A stretch of 46,669 nucleotides of DNA from a virus. The stretch spans positions 1-46,669 of IMG/VR virus record IMGVR_UViG_3300029267_002225, one strand, 5' to 3'. The notes under the pieces were generated by a model, which was given only the letters and a program-made list of their open reading frames with translations, was not told the origin of the DNA and searched no databases. Of this stretch, positions 37,197-45,720 are shown piece after piece. Position numbers and translations under genes: made by a program. Each line of letters starts with the position of its first letter. Position 1 is the first letter of the stretch.

Positions 37197-37637
37197 GTGG
37201 AAGAGCAACAGGTGTTGACAGTGAGTAGATTTGTGGAGCGGTTTGGTGAAGAGCATTTGGCTTTTCCGACTGGGAGCAATGGTCCGATGGCTGTTCGGGG
37301 TCACTGGCTCTGGTGCCGGAGATGTCGTCCGGTTGATCCTGTATGCGAGGATGATTCCGGCAATAAGCTGACCATATACATGCCAGAGCGGAGCAAGACG
37401 GTGTGTGAATGGTGGGAGGTACTCGCCGTTGGGGCCAAGGTTGGATGCCGGAGAGAATGCAGCAAGCTGGACTTGCGTCGTCGGCTTACGCCCAGGCATA
37501 TGTGCAAGGCCTACGAAGAGGGTGATATAATTCTTTCGCCTAGCGTGTCGTCATGGGGGATAATAATGTCGCCATACGATGAACGGGAATGCCTTATCGA
37601 CGAGGCTTTTGCAATTTGCAAATGGGAGGAAACATAG
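37197..37637 (+). CDS. Unknown protein between terminase and portal
   Basis: Encodes 146 residues from a GTG at 37197, chosen because GAGAGGAGAA (37181-37190) is correctly placed; an ATG at 37173 lies inside terL. Contains WCRRC, and CEW and CRREC further on, so a zinc site is possible. The C-terminus is acidic and aromatic. Conserved position but no recognised family; a packaging accessory or HNH-like role cannot be supported because no HNH motif is seen. Confidence 0.65.
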   Translation: MEEQQVLTVSRFVERFGEEHLAFPTGSNGPMAVRGHWLWCRRCRPVDPVCEDDSGNKLTIYMPERSKTVCEWWEVLAVGAKVGCRRECSKLDLRRRLTPRHMCKAYEEGDIILSPSVSSWGIIMSPYDERECLIDEAFAICKWEET

Positions 37638-37640
37638 ACC

Positions 37641-39803
37641 ATGACCGTGGAAACAAACATACCGAATAAACAGGCTGCGCCAGAAGAAAAAGAACAGGAC
37701 AGGGTGTTTTCGAGAAAGAATCTGGCAGGAGATGCTGAGATCTGTAAAGAGGTTCTTGCGCGCGCCAAGTCCTTTTACACGTACTTCCAGGGGCAGGATG
37801 CGCGGGAAAAGTTTGAAGAGTCGATGCAGAAGGCCGATGAGATGGTCCGGCTGGCGGACAGTCAATCCAAGCAGGAAGAGAACCTGACTCGTGATGAGGT
37901 GGACAGGCGGCCGGATATTGTCTACCGGATCATCCGTGCGGTATCAAGCGCGGAAGCGGATGTGATGGTTCCTTTGGGCGATCTGCCTGTCAAGTACGGG
38001 CCCAAAGACACTGCGGACGATGCCAGGCTACAGGAAGGTCGCGTTATTGCCGATCAACAGAATGCGGTACTGGAATACGGGCTGATTGCCGATGATCGAA
38101 GAAGAAAGCTGCGCGACGGATTCTTCTTTCTCAACAAGTACGGCGCGGTGTTCATGTATATGAACTGGCGCTACGAGGAGCGCAAGTGCCGAGAAAAAGT
38201 TGTGGCCGAGCGGGATGAGGATGGATTGCCTACTCGCCTTGAATGGCGCACTGTGAAGAAAGTCGAGCAGTATCCTGAATGGCAAGCTCTTGACATCAAG
38301 GATACGTGGTTTGACTGCAACGTGACAGATATGCAGAATCAACAGTGCATTATCATTCGCGACTATCCAGATTTGTCCGAACTGGTGCAGATGCAGGCAA
38401 GCAGCCAATATATGAACGTTGGCAACTTGACCCAGGAACACGCATATAAGGGGGAATCATCGTCCACTGTTTTGGGAGATCGTCAGCGGAATGCCGGTGA
38501 ATCAGGCGGTGCGAGCGAGCCAACCGGAGCGATGGTCCGATTCAACGTGTTTATTCGTGAGCCGATTGACGAAGAGAGCGGCAAGCGCGATCCAGAGAAA
38601 TACTATCCGAAGTGGTACTGGGCCACATTTATTGGTGATCTGGAGTCCGGGAAAAGCGTATGCGTGCGTTTGATACGGCTGCCATTTCCGGAGGATGAAG
38701 TTCCCTGCAAGTTATGGCACGCGCTTCCGGACGACAAAGGCGCGTTTCACAACGGGCCGTGCGATCTTCTGGCTCCCGCCTATGATGAATACAAGACCGC
38801 GTTGGACCAGTGGACCGACAGCAAGAACACGATTCTGAACGCTCCGTATGTCACAGAAGAAGGCGCGATCATCAACGATGACAAGAGCTTTGGCCCCCGG
38901 AAGCTCATCATCATGAAGCGCGGCAAGTTTGGGTTATTCAAGCGGATGGAGATTCCCAGCGTGACAAACGACATTACGCAGCATTTGCTCTATCTGGAAG
39001 AGCGGATCAAAGAGACCGGTGGCGCGAGCAAGGCGTTGCTTGGCGAGGCGCACGATGGCCGAACAACTGCGACCGAGGCTGACGACATTGCCAGCCAGCA
39101 AGTTAAGCCAAGTGTTGTCAAAATGAACTACGAGGCTGACGGGCTCGCGTGGATGGCCAAGTGGGACATGAAGCTGTGGCGCAACTTTGCGACCTCCGAC
39201 CTCATTATCGCTGTTACTTATGGGGGCCGGGTGCGAGAGGTCAAGCCGTCTGAGCTGTACGGGGATCTGACGATCAAGGTGGAGACCGTGCATGAATACG
39301 AGAAAGACACGATGCAACGTGCCGAAGAGGACCGGCTGTTGAGCCTTACGCTGGATCGACTGCCTTCGGAGATGCAGATCAAGCTGATAACGTCAATATA
39401 CCGGCGTCGCGGATTGCCCGTCGACGACTGGATACCGCAAGAGCGCGAAACAGATTCTCGCAACATTGCAAAACAAGAGTTTGAGTCATTGCAAATGGGG
39501 GTGTGGGATGAACCAGAAGATGGTGAGAATCATCCTGTGCATATTGACCAGCACAAAAACGACCTTCGGCTGTATCGGCTGTTGCCAGAGGCAGACAAAG
39601 AAGTGGTAGCTCTGGTAGAGGCTCATATACAGATACACGAGGCGTTGCAGCAGAATGACAAGCAACAGTCCGCCGGCCAACAGGCAAATGGTGGATCCGG
39701 GGGCGGAATGGCCACCGGCATAGGGCCAGGTACACGGGCTCCGGCCAGTGCCGGGCAGATGGGCCAGCAAGTTCTTGGTGCCATGGCTGGCGGGGCGGCA
39801 TGA
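37641..39803 (+). CDS. Portal protein
   Basis: Encodes 720 residues with GGAGGAAAC upstream. Length and position after terL fit podoviral portals (P22-type, about 725 residues). Internal features fit too: an Ala/Glu/Arg-rich N-terminal helix region, a beta-rich middle (FMYMNWRYEE, WQALDIKDTWFD), a helical stem region (ITQHLLYLEERIKETGGASKALLGE), and a Gly/Gln-rich C-terminal tail. The dodecameric ring is the DNA gate and head-tail connector. Start of the next gene overlaps the stop (ATGATG). Confidence 0.85.
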   Translation: MTVETNIPNKQAAPEEKEQDRVFSRKNLAGDAEICKEVLARAKSFYTYFQGQDAREKFEESMQKADEMVRLADSQSKQEENLTRDEVDRRPDIVYRIIRAVSSAEADVMVPLGDLPVKYGPKDTADDARLQEGRVIADQQNAVLEYGLIADDRRRKLRDGFFFLNKYGAVFMYMNWRYEERKCREKVVAERDEDGLPTRLEWRTVKKVEQYPEWQALDIKDTWFDCNVTDMQNQQCIIIRDYPDLSELVQMQASSQYMNVGNLTQEHAYKGESSSTVLGDRQRNAGESGGASEPTGAMVRFNVFIREPIDEESGKRDPEKYYPKWYWATFIGDLESGKSVCVRLIRLPFPEDEVPCKLWHALPDDKGAFHNGPCDLLAPAYDEYKTALDQWTDSKNTILNAPYVTEEGAIINDDKSFGPRKLIIMKRGKFGLFKRMEIPSVTNDITQHLLYLEERIKETGGASKALLGEAHDGRTTATEADDIASQQVKPSVVKMNYEADGLAWMAKWDMKLWRNFATSDLIIAVTYGGRVREVKPSELYGDLTIKVETVHEYEKDTMQRAEEDRLLSLTLDRLPSEMQIKLITSIYRRRGLPVDDWIPQERETDSRNIAKQEFESLQMGVWDEPEDGENHPVHIDQHKNDLRLYRLLPEADKEVVALVEAHIQIHEALQQNDKQQSAGQQANGGSGGGMATGIGPGTRAPASAGQMGQQVLGAMAGGAA

Positions 39804-40069
39804 TGAATACGGCCGGATTATCTGGCAGCGGCCAGTTCACCAGCGACGAACTGAACGAATTGCGTGAGATGTTCAACGGCCACGGCTGGAAGACTATGCA
39901 GAAGTGGTTTCGGTCGTTGCTGGAGGAATACGGCCAAGAAGCACTTCGCGATATTGACATGGGATGTCAGAAAAAACTACACGGCAAAGCGGAATTGCTT
40001 GACTTGCTTTTATCAGATTTGATAAAAGCATGTAGTGAAAGCTTGGATATGCTCTCAAAACCGAGATAG
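39800..40069 (+). CDS. Small head-operon protein, unknown
   Basis: Encodes 89 residues coupled to the portal by overlap. Fully helical, with one Cys (MGCQKK). Short helical proteins between portal and scaffold occur in many phages as portal or scaffold accessories; no family recognised. A perfect 10-bp hairpin lies inside its 3' part at 40006-40029. Confidence 0.6.
   Translation: MMNTAGLSGSGQFTSDELNELREMFNGHGWKTMQKWFRSLLEEYGQEALRDIDMGCQKKLHGKAELLDLLLSDLIKACSESLDMLSKPR
40006..40029 (+). promoter_or_regulatory. Perfect hairpin GCTTTTATCA-GATT-TGATAAAAGC
   Basis: Ten-bp perfect stem and four-base loop, 40 nt before the end of the 39800 gene and about 110 nt upstream of the scaffold start. AT-rich and without a T-run, so more likely an RNA processing or stability element than a terminator. 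Could also be a protein-binding palindrome. Confidence 0.5.
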
Positions 40070-40080
40070 ATGTCGGAAAA

Positions 40081-40099
40081 AGCGACAGTGGTTGTCGCT
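40081..40099 (-). terminator. Minus-strand hairpin followed by five T
   Basis: AGCGACA (40081-40087) and TGTCGCT (40093-40099) form a perfect 7-bp stem. Read on the minus strand it is followed by TTTTT, a terminator shape; on the plus strand it is followed by CCC. No leftward gene is known here, so it may stop antisense transcripts or act as a plus-strand RNA stem between 39800 and scaffold genes. Confidence 0.4.
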
Positions 40100-40136
40100 C
40101 CCGCTCTGTTGAGGAATGGAGAGAAAGGGGAAAGAG

Positions 40137-40898
40137 ATGCCAGAAGAACTGGAAAAACTCGAATCAGAGTCCCAGGTCAAAGGCGAATTGGGCCGGGAGA
40201 ACGAGTCTGGAGATCCGGACGCGAACCAGGGCCAATTCTATCTGCATACGTTTCGGGATCGAAACGCTGCGGAGAAGGGATACAGCGAACTCCAGGCGCG
40301 GGCTACTCGTGCTGAGCAGGAGAATCAGGAGCTGAAGAAGCAAAGTGAGAGCACACAGTCACAGTTGCTTCAGAAGCTTGTGGATCTTCAAACGAGCCAG
40401 CAGGAACAAAGCAATGCGCCGGATGTAGATGAATCCCGATTGCGACAGTTAGCGGAAGAGGCGGGCGTGGATGAAAAGGTGCTACTGCACATTGGTTCAC
40501 TTGTGAACGATTCCACGGAACGTCTGCGGGAAGAGTTGAAGGCTGAGACGAGCAAGGAAAGCCAGTCCGTCGAAGAGCTCAGGAATGAGCTCAACTCACT
40601 CCGGATTGAGACTGATCCTGATTATCAGCGGAACAAAGCACGTGTCGATGAAGTTGCTGAGAAGTTCGGCATATCGAAGGCGAAGGCCAAGGATATTGTC
40701 GCTGAGTTGGTTCCGGCCGATGAGCTTCAGGTGCCGTCGGGCATGCCACCGATTGGTGGCGGACCTAGCGGAGCGCGTCGTGTAAGCGACGACAAGCCGA
40801 AGGGGCTATCGGATGCGGAAAAGAAGTCGCTGCGAAATATGGGCGCTTCTGACGAAGAAATCTCACAACTGGATGCAGCATACAAGGAGAAGAAGTGA
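40137..40898 (+). CDS. Scaffolding protein
   Basis: Encodes 253 residues from ATG 40137 (AAAGGGGAAAG upstream). Composition and layout are those of capsid scaffolds: acidic, Gln/Glu/Lys-rich, coiled-coil heptads (about 45-175), a short Pro/Gly linker (about 205-220) and a C-terminal helical, charged segment for capsid interaction. Placed between portal and coat genes as usual. Overlaps the next gene by TGATG. Confidence 0.8.
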   Translation: MPEELEKLESESQVKGELGRENESGDPDANQGQFYLHTFRDRNAAEKGYSELQARATRAEQENQELKKQSESTQSQLLQKLVDLQTSQQEQSNAPDVDESRLRQLAEEAGVDEKVLLHIGSLVNDSTERLREELKAETSKESQSVEELRNELNSLRIETDPDYQRNKARVDEVAEKFGISKAKAKDIVAELVPADELQVPSGMPPIGGGPSGARRVSDDKPKGLSDAEKKSLRNMGASDEEISQLDAAYKEKK

Positions 40899-41491
40899 TG
40901 CCGACATACGACAAAGAAGCGTGCCCGATCTGCGGTGAACTCATCAGCACAAGACCTTCCGCGAGAGTAGCGCACATGCGTAAGCACAAGCCTCCCGAAG
41001 CGGAGAATGCCGACGAGGCCGAAGAGAAGCCAGCGGCAGGACCTGCCGCTCAAGGCGGAGTGTCTGCCAAAAACATGCCTGAAGTGAAGGACAACCCGGA
41101 GCTTCAGAAGGCGTTGGCGCGTGCTACGCGTATTGTTGAACAGCAACAGGCTACTGCCCCCGATGCTGAAGCAATAGTGAATGCGCCCGATCCAATGAAA
41201 GAAAAGGTGGAGCATTGTCGAAAGTTGGGATTGATTGAGCCGGACATGGCTGACAGTTGGCACAAGACGGAGGACACCGGGATCGTTGCGACACGCGGCT
41301 ATATTCCGGTGATTGAGGAGGGAGAGCAGGTTTCGTATAACGAACTGTCTCTCTTCAAGAGGCCCAAAACGGTTTCCTGTGCCAATATTGAGGCGGCGGC
41401 TATCGAATCTCGCAATCGGCTGAACGCCTTCAAAAACAAGGGTCGGGCACGTGATAATAAAGACTCGCCTCCTCAAAAGGGGGCTGACTAA
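40898..41491 (+). CDS. Zinc-finger head-operon protein
   Basis: Encodes 197 residues from the ATG overlapping the scaffold stop. The N-terminus is a C2H2-type finger: CPIC at 9-12 with His26 and His30 (AHMRKH), unusual in phage head operons. Residues 33-90 are an Ala/Glu-rich linker; the C-terminal part (about 100-197) is mixed alpha/beta. Might be a head-completion or maturation accessory, or a DNA-binding protein packaged in the head. No family recognised. Confidence 0.65.
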   Translation: MPTYDKEACPICGELISTRPSARVAHMRKHKPPEAENADEAEEKPAAGPAAQGGVSAKNMPEVKDNPELQKALARATRIVEQQQATAPDAEAIVNAPDPMKEKVEHCRKLGLIEPDMADSWHKTEDTGIVATRGYIPVIEEGEQVSYNELSLFKRPKTVSCANIEAAAIESRNRLNAFKNKGRARDNKDSPPQKGAD

Positions 41492-41509
41492 CAAGAAAAG
41501 GAATGAACG

Positions 41510-42022
41510 ATGGCTACACTCACTGCGGTGAATCCGAAATGGCTGCGTAGTGCAACACGTCCGACGATGTCTGTAGAGAATTGGCTTGTCGACGGGGATG
41601 CTACGTTTGAGATGGGGGAGCTCTGTCGTATCGCCTCTGATGGCCTGGTTTACGAAGGCATTACGGGCGCGAACAGTGGCGTTGGAGATGACGCGGTTCA
41701 TCTTTACGCACTGGAGCCAGTCGGCTCTGCTATTGGCAATGACACTACTCGCAAGCGTTTTGCGCGTATTCATGCCGACGACGAGTTCGAGATGCACGAG
41801 CTGGACGGAACGGTAAGCGAGGCTACGAAGGGCCAGGTATATGACATGGATGTAACCAGCAATGTTTGCACTGTGAATGTTGACAGCAGCTCACATGCAA
41901 TCTTTGAGGTTGTGAATCCGACCTGGCGGGAAGAGCCCATATTGAATGACAGCGCGGACGTGAAAGCGCGTCTTGTTGTCAAGGTTCTTGAGACCGCATT
42001 GAACGCGACCAAGACCAACTGA
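41510..42022 (+). CDS. Capsid decoration-like protein
   Basis: Encodes 170 residues (MATLTAVNPKWLRSATRPTM). Beta-rich, Ala/Val/Thr-rich, acidic, one Cys pair; placed directly before the major capsid gene, where head-decoration (Hdp/gpD-like) proteins normally lie. AAAAGGAA upstream. The assignment rests on position and composition. Confidence 0.65.
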   Translation: MATLTAVNPKWLRSATRPTMSVENWLVDGDATFEMGELCRIASDGLVYEGITGANSGVGDDAVHLYALEPVGSAIGNDTTRKRFARIHADDEFEMHELDGTVSEATKGQVYDMDVTSNVCTVNVDSSSHAIFEVVNPTWREEPILNDSADVKARLVVKVLETALNATKTN

Positions 42023-42058
42023 TTGAGCCAGGAAAAACAGAAAGGACGGTAACAGATT

Positions 42059-42997
42059 ATGGCTACGACACTGAAATATCCTGTTCTTGGCACTATCCAT
42101 GTTGATGGTCGTGACAATGAACTCGACAAAGAAATGGACCTGTACTTGCTGCGGGAGTCGAATGTTCCCGTGCAGGGGTTGCAGTTTTTCGTTGAAAGTT
42201 CGGCGAAAACTTCAGCTTTCAAGCTGAGCTCGACTTCCAACATTATCGGACTGCCGCGAGAGAGTGAAGACGTTGATCCTCTGCCGGTCAATCAGGATGC
42301 ACCTGGATACAGTATGGATGTGACCATCTCTACGCACCGGGACAGCCTGAAGATATCACGTCAGATGCGTGATGATGACCAGTCGGGCACAGTCATGAAC
42401 AAGGCCGCTGGCCTTGCTCGTGCTAACCGGCGGTTCCTTGAGTACAAGTCGGCCGATGTCGTCAACCAGGGCTTCACTACGGATGGCGCGGACGACACTA
42501 CGTTGTTTGCGAGCGATCATCCGCTTGAGAATGCCAGTTATGGCACATGGGACAACCTGGAATCCGCTGCTGTGCTTTCTCCGTCTTCGTACAACACGAT
42601 GCGGATGAACATGCGTAAGCGTAAGGATGAAGTTGGGCATGTCAGTCCGATAATGATGAAGATGCTGCTGGTATCTGCGGACAACGAAGAGACGGCAAAG
42701 ATACTGTCAATGTCGGGCAAGCGGCCTCAGACAGCCAACAACGATGCGAATGCGTGGCAGAATCTTGACTACATGGTCTGGGATTATCTGACCAGCAGCA
42801 CCGCATGGTTTGGCTGGGGAGACCTGGACAAAGACCAGTGGGGTCTGCATTACGTAGTGAGGGACAAGCCGGAAGTGGCGGCATTGCCGTATCCTACGGC
42901 GGATTATCCGGACATCGTTGCGGGATGGCGTTCTCGTATTCGGGTTCAGATGATTGGCTCACTGCTTAAGAACATGCACGCGAACGCTGGGGCGTGA
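42059..42997 (+). CDS. Major capsid protein (HK97 fold, Mu gpT-like)
   Basis: Encodes 312 residues with AAAGGACGG upstream. Patterns common to the Mu gpT-like branch of HK97-fold coat proteins: the DTTLFASDHP motif near residue 145, an N-rich loop, MNMRKRKDEVGHVSPIMMKMLLVSADNEETA (helix plus the LxVPP-like segment), and a conserved C-terminal RIRVQ strand. Middle of the head block, high-expression codon pattern. Followed after 19 bp by a strong hairpin. Confidence 0.85.
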   Translation: MATTLKYPVLGTIHVDGRDNELDKEMDLYLLRESNVPVQGLQFFVESSAKTSAFKLSSTSNIIGLPRESEDVDPLPVNQDAPGYSMDVTISTHRDSLKISRQMRDDDQSGTVMNKAAGLARANRRFLEYKSADVVNQGFTTDGADDTTLFASDHPLENASYGTWDNLESAAVLSPSSYNTMRMNMRKRKDEVGHVSPIMMKMLLVSADNEETAKILSMSGKRPQTANNDANAWQNLDYMVWDYLTSSTAWFGWGDLDKDQWGLHYVVRDKPEVAALPYPTADYPDIVAGWRSRIRVQMIGSLLKNMHANAGA

Positions 42998-43016
42998 TTC
43001 GGAACATCGGAATGGT

Positions 43017-43041
43017 GGCGGGGAGCCGAGTGCTTCCCGCC
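43017..43041 (+). promoter_or_regulatory. Intergenic hairpin downstream of the capsid gene
   Basis: GGCGGGGAGC (43017-43026), loop CGAGT, GCTTCCCGCC (43032-43041): ten pairs including one G-U. No T-run follows (GCTTGAAAGGAG, which holds the next SD). Suits mRNA 3'-end protection or partial termination after the most abundant virion protein. Confidence 0.6.
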
Positions 43042-43057
43042 GCTTGAAAGGAGAAAC

Positions 43058-43789
43058 ATGAAGCACTTAGCTTTATTCATTATGTTGATTACAGCTTGTG
43101 CGTGTGCGACTTCAGTATTTGCGGCAGAGACCAATGCCAGCACTGACATAGCACATTGGGGCACGGCTGTAATACAGCAAGACGGCACCTTTCTGACCGA
43201 TGGTGACGTTACGGCAAGTGGTGCGCTGAGCGGCGCGTCATTGAGTGCGAGTTCTATCAGCAATGATACCGGGTTGATCTACGGCTCCAACCTCACGGTT
43301 GTGACCGGAGGCGCGGTTGACTTCCCGGATGACTCGCTGGAAGTGGCTGACGTGGCGGCTGGGTCATTGCCTGCTGATGTTATTGCGCAGAATCTGAGCA
43401 ATGACACGGCGCAGGTCTACGGCTCGAACCTCACGGTTGTTGCTGGAGGCGCGGTTGACTTCCCGGATGACTCGTTGGAAGTGGCTGACGTGGCGGCTGG
43501 GTCATTGCCTGCTGATGTTATTGCGCAGAATCTGAGCAATGACACGGCGCAGGTCTATGGCTCCAACCTCACGGTTGTTGCCGGAGGCGCGGTCGACTTC
43601 CCGGATGACTCGCTGGACAAGGCTGACGTGGATGCGGATCTGTACGAGAAGGATGGCGTGAATATGTTGACTGAAGGGTATTTCGACGTAGTCGATTACT
43701 CGAACCTCGTGTTTATCGCAACGGAAACAAACGGCGTGGCGCTGGCTCCGTATGTTACAAACAGCATTGACGCAGACATAAGTAACTAA
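43058..43789 (+). CDS. Exported protein with tandem 46-residue repeats in the head operon
   Basis: Encodes 243 residues with AAAGGAG upstream. Residues 1-22 (MKHLALFIMLITACACATSV, then FA) are a Sec signal peptide. From about residue 80 come repeats of 46 residues (GGAVDFPDDSLEVADVAAGS ... QVYGSNLTVVA): three starts, two full units plus a partial. The DNA repeats are nearly identical, 138 bp apart. A secreted repeat protein next to the major capsid gene is unusual; capsid fibre, decoration or cell-surface functions are possible. Confidence 0.7.
   Translation: MKHLALFIMLITACACATSVFAAETNASTDIAHWGTAVIQQDGTFLTDGDVTASGALSGASLSASSISNDTGLIYGSNLTVVTGGAVDFPDDSLEVADVAAGSLPADVIAQNLSNDTAQVYGSNLTVVAGGAVDFPDDSLEVADVAAGSLPADVIAQNLSNDTAQVYGSNLTVVAGGAVDFPDDSLDKADVDADLYEKDGVNMLTEGYFDVVDYSNLVFIATETNGVALAPYVTNSIDADISN
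43291..43615 (+). repeat. 138-bp tandem repeats
   Basis: The block CCTCACGGTTGT begins at 43291, 43429 and 43567, exactly 138 bp (46 codons) apart, with only a few base differences between copies. Repeat-number change would keep the frame. Confidence 0.85.
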
Positions 43790-43798
43790 CTCAGTTTT

Positions 43799-43836
43799 GG
43801 GAGGCGCGAGGACCCTAATCCCTCCTCGCGTCTCCC
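43799..43836 (+). promoter_or_regulatory. Strong intergenic hairpin (14-bp stem)
   Basis: GGGAGGCGCGAGGA (43799-43812) pairs with TCCTCGCGTCTCCC (43823-43836), one G-U pair, loop CCCTAATCCC. It ends just before the SD GGGAGGA of the next gene; no T-run. It sits in a 58-bp gap, like the hairpin at 43017. Confidence 0.65.
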
Positions 43837-43847
43837 GGGAGGACGAT

Positions 43848-44282
43848 ATGAAGATTCTGATTGCAGCTATGCTGTGTTTGAGCGCGATTTGCCTGCTTGC
43901 TTTCGCCGATGAAGTGGACGTAATTGTGCTGGACCTGGAAGATGTGAGCACAAACGCAACTCCAACAACGGCAACAACTCCCATCACGCGTGGATATCTG
44001 TCCGCAGTTATTGTCGATCTGAAGACGGCAGGAACTACGTGTGATGTCGCTATTGTCACTCACACTAACGCGGTTGACACTTATGAAGAGACGTTCTTGA
44101 GTGTGAGCTCCATTACAACGGACACCCCATATTACCCAGTCTTGACGCAGCACACATATGACGGTGTTCTGACCAACAGTGCAGCCCGCCCCCTGGCGGC
44201 ATACGAGCAGCTTGTGGCCGAAGTGTCCAACTGCAACGCCACAAACAAGGATGTGCGAATTACTCTGAAGATCGTGAGGTGA
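43848..44282 (+). CDS. Exported small structural-operon protein
   Basis: Encodes 144 residues from ATG 43848 (GGGAGGA upstream). Residues 1-20 (MKILIAAMLCLSAICLLAFA) are a signal peptide. The mature part is Thr/Val/Ala-rich and beta-type with Asn-Thr motifs (SNCNATNKDV). It resembles the other exported proteins in composition. Not recognised; lies between the repeat protein and head-tail genes. Confidence 0.65.
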   Translation: MKILIAAMLCLSAICLLAFADEVDVIVLDLEDVSTNATPTTATTPITRGYLSAVIVDLKTAGTTCDVAIVTHTNAVDTYEETFLSVSSITTDTPYYPVLTQHTYDGVLTNSAARPLAAYEQLVAEVSNCNATNKDVRITLKIVR

Positions 44283-44286
44283 TGCT

Positions 44287-44670
44287 ATGGCAATAAATGG
44301 ACCGGCGTATTTTGAACGGAAACAGCGGCAATACAGGGTACAGAACAGCCACAGCAATTTTCGTAATGATTATCTGATGGCCCTGAACGATGCATTAGCA
44401 GAGCTTGGTGCCGCATTGGATTCCGATTTTGGTGGTATTGGGGACGTAGATGCCGATGTGCCCGTTTCGCCCATTCAGGCAGTAGCGTTGGGATGGTTGA
44501 TGGATGCGCACCTTATCACGATGGGCCACAAGAGCGGGGACTTGACGGCGGAAAGCGCTGATAGGTTTGCCCAAAGAGCCATAACGAGAGCGGGCAACGC
44601 TCGTGATATGGCCAGCACAAGCGACGCCACGAACCAGAGCACGGTGGGTTTTTTTACGGCCAATGAATAG
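44287..44670 (+). CDS. Head-tail-region protein, unknown
   Basis: Encodes 127 residues four bases after the previous stop; SD is weak (GAGGTGATGCT). Helical, with an N-terminal Arg/Gln-rich segment, acidic loop (DSDFGGIGDVDADVP) and C-terminal helix. Size and place fit a head-completion or adaptor protein; no family recognised. Confidence 0.6.
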   Translation: MAINGPAYFERKQRQYRVQNSHSNFRNDYLMALNDALAELGAALDSDFGGIGDVDADVPVSPIQAVALGWLMDAHLITMGHKSGDLTAESADRFAQRAITRAGNARDMASTSDATNQSTVGFFTANE

Positions 44671-44682
44671 AGGAGCGTGTAA

Positions 44683-45720
44683 ATGGCTGGCACAGACATG
44701 GTGTGGAGCGCACTGGCTTCACAGTTTCCTCCTTCATTGGACACGAAAACGGCTTCTGATGCGCTATCGGACGGTTTCAGCCCAGACTCTTATGGATTGT
44801 CGCTAGACACCGACGGCGTGCTTTCGGCCGGGACGGTGCCTTCGGGGAGTTCACACGTCGCTGATACAGAGACGATTTCTGACAATGTGTGGACGTGGTA
44901 TTTCCGGCGACTCTGGCGTATTGATGGCGTGACGCTTCTTTACAACTCGCCCGAGTATCGGGACGTAATACTGCCCCAGGATTTGGATGGGTTGCGGTTT
45001 GACGAAGATGGCAACTCATTATTGACCTTCTTTCCTTTTGCCGGTGATTCGTTGTTTGTAGCCAAGGCGTCTGGGGCCTATCAAATACCAGGAGCCGGAT
45101 CGCTGGGTGGAGCCTTCACTCATGGTGACATCGAGGAAGCGCTAAAGATCAGCAATGCCGCAAACGCGATCATGCTGGATAATATCGCATACGTCAGCAA
45201 TGACAACGGCTTTTTTGCATGGGATGGGCGCGAGATAGTGGAGCTTTCGCGAGCAATCAACAACGACAGCACAACCCTGGACGCATTTAAGAATAAGGCG
45301 CTGACCGCCGACTTTAGCAAAAAGTACATAATCGGCGGCACAGACTTCGTGTACGACGTAGGCAACAAGAGGCTGATGCGGTATTCAGGCAGTGCGTTTC
45401 GCTTTACCACCCGCACTGTTGTCACGAAAACACGGCAACCATTTACGGTCGACAAGATTGCGCTTGCCGTTGATGGGGCTACTGAGAGCAAGAGCACCAT
45501 AGCCTTGCAGATAAAGCGCGATGATGAATGGGAAGACGAGCGCGAGTTCAGCGTGATCGCAGACTACAACACTCGACGGCGGGCAGAGTATATGATTGAG
45601 CAACCGATTGAAGCCCGGCAATTCACGTTACGGCTTACTGATGTACCGAGCCATATCAAGATCCATCAGATTGATATTCGCAGCAACAGCGGCAATGACG
45701 AAGAAGGGTGGAGCGAATGA
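44683..45720 (+). CDS. Beta-rich structural protein
   Basis: Encodes 345 residues with GAGGAG upstream. Contains repeated short beta-propeller-like strands (LLYNSPEYRDVILP, FFPFAGDSLFVAKASGAYQI, NIAYVSNDNGFFAWDGREIVELS, YIIGGTDFVYDVGNKRLMRYS) that suggest WD-like or tail-needle/stopper-type blades; about six such units. It overlaps the next gene by ATGA. Likely a head-tail connector or tail hub protein; domain name not certain. Confidence 0.65.
   Translation: MAGTDMVWSALASQFPPSLDTKTASDALSDGFSPDSYGLSLDTDGVLSAGTVPSGSSHVADTETISDNVWTWYFRRLWRIDGVTLLYNSPEYRDVILPQDLDGLRFDEDGNSLLTFFPFAGDSLFVAKASGAYQIPGAGSLGGAFTHGDIEEALKISNAANAIMLDNIAYVSNDNGFFAWDGREIVELSRAINNDSTTLDAFKNKALTADFSKKYIIGGTDFVYDVGNKRLMRYSGSAFRFTTRTVVTKTRQPFTVDKIALAVDGATESKSTIALQIKRDDEWEDEREFSVIADYNTRRRAEYMIEQPIEARQFTLRLTDVPSHIKIHQIDIRSNSGNDEEGWSE

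Noticed and set aside
40070-40315. Alternative ORF over the start of the scaffold gene
   Set aside because: Arg/Gly-rich frame shadow, no SD; the scaffold frame has a good SD and typical composition.
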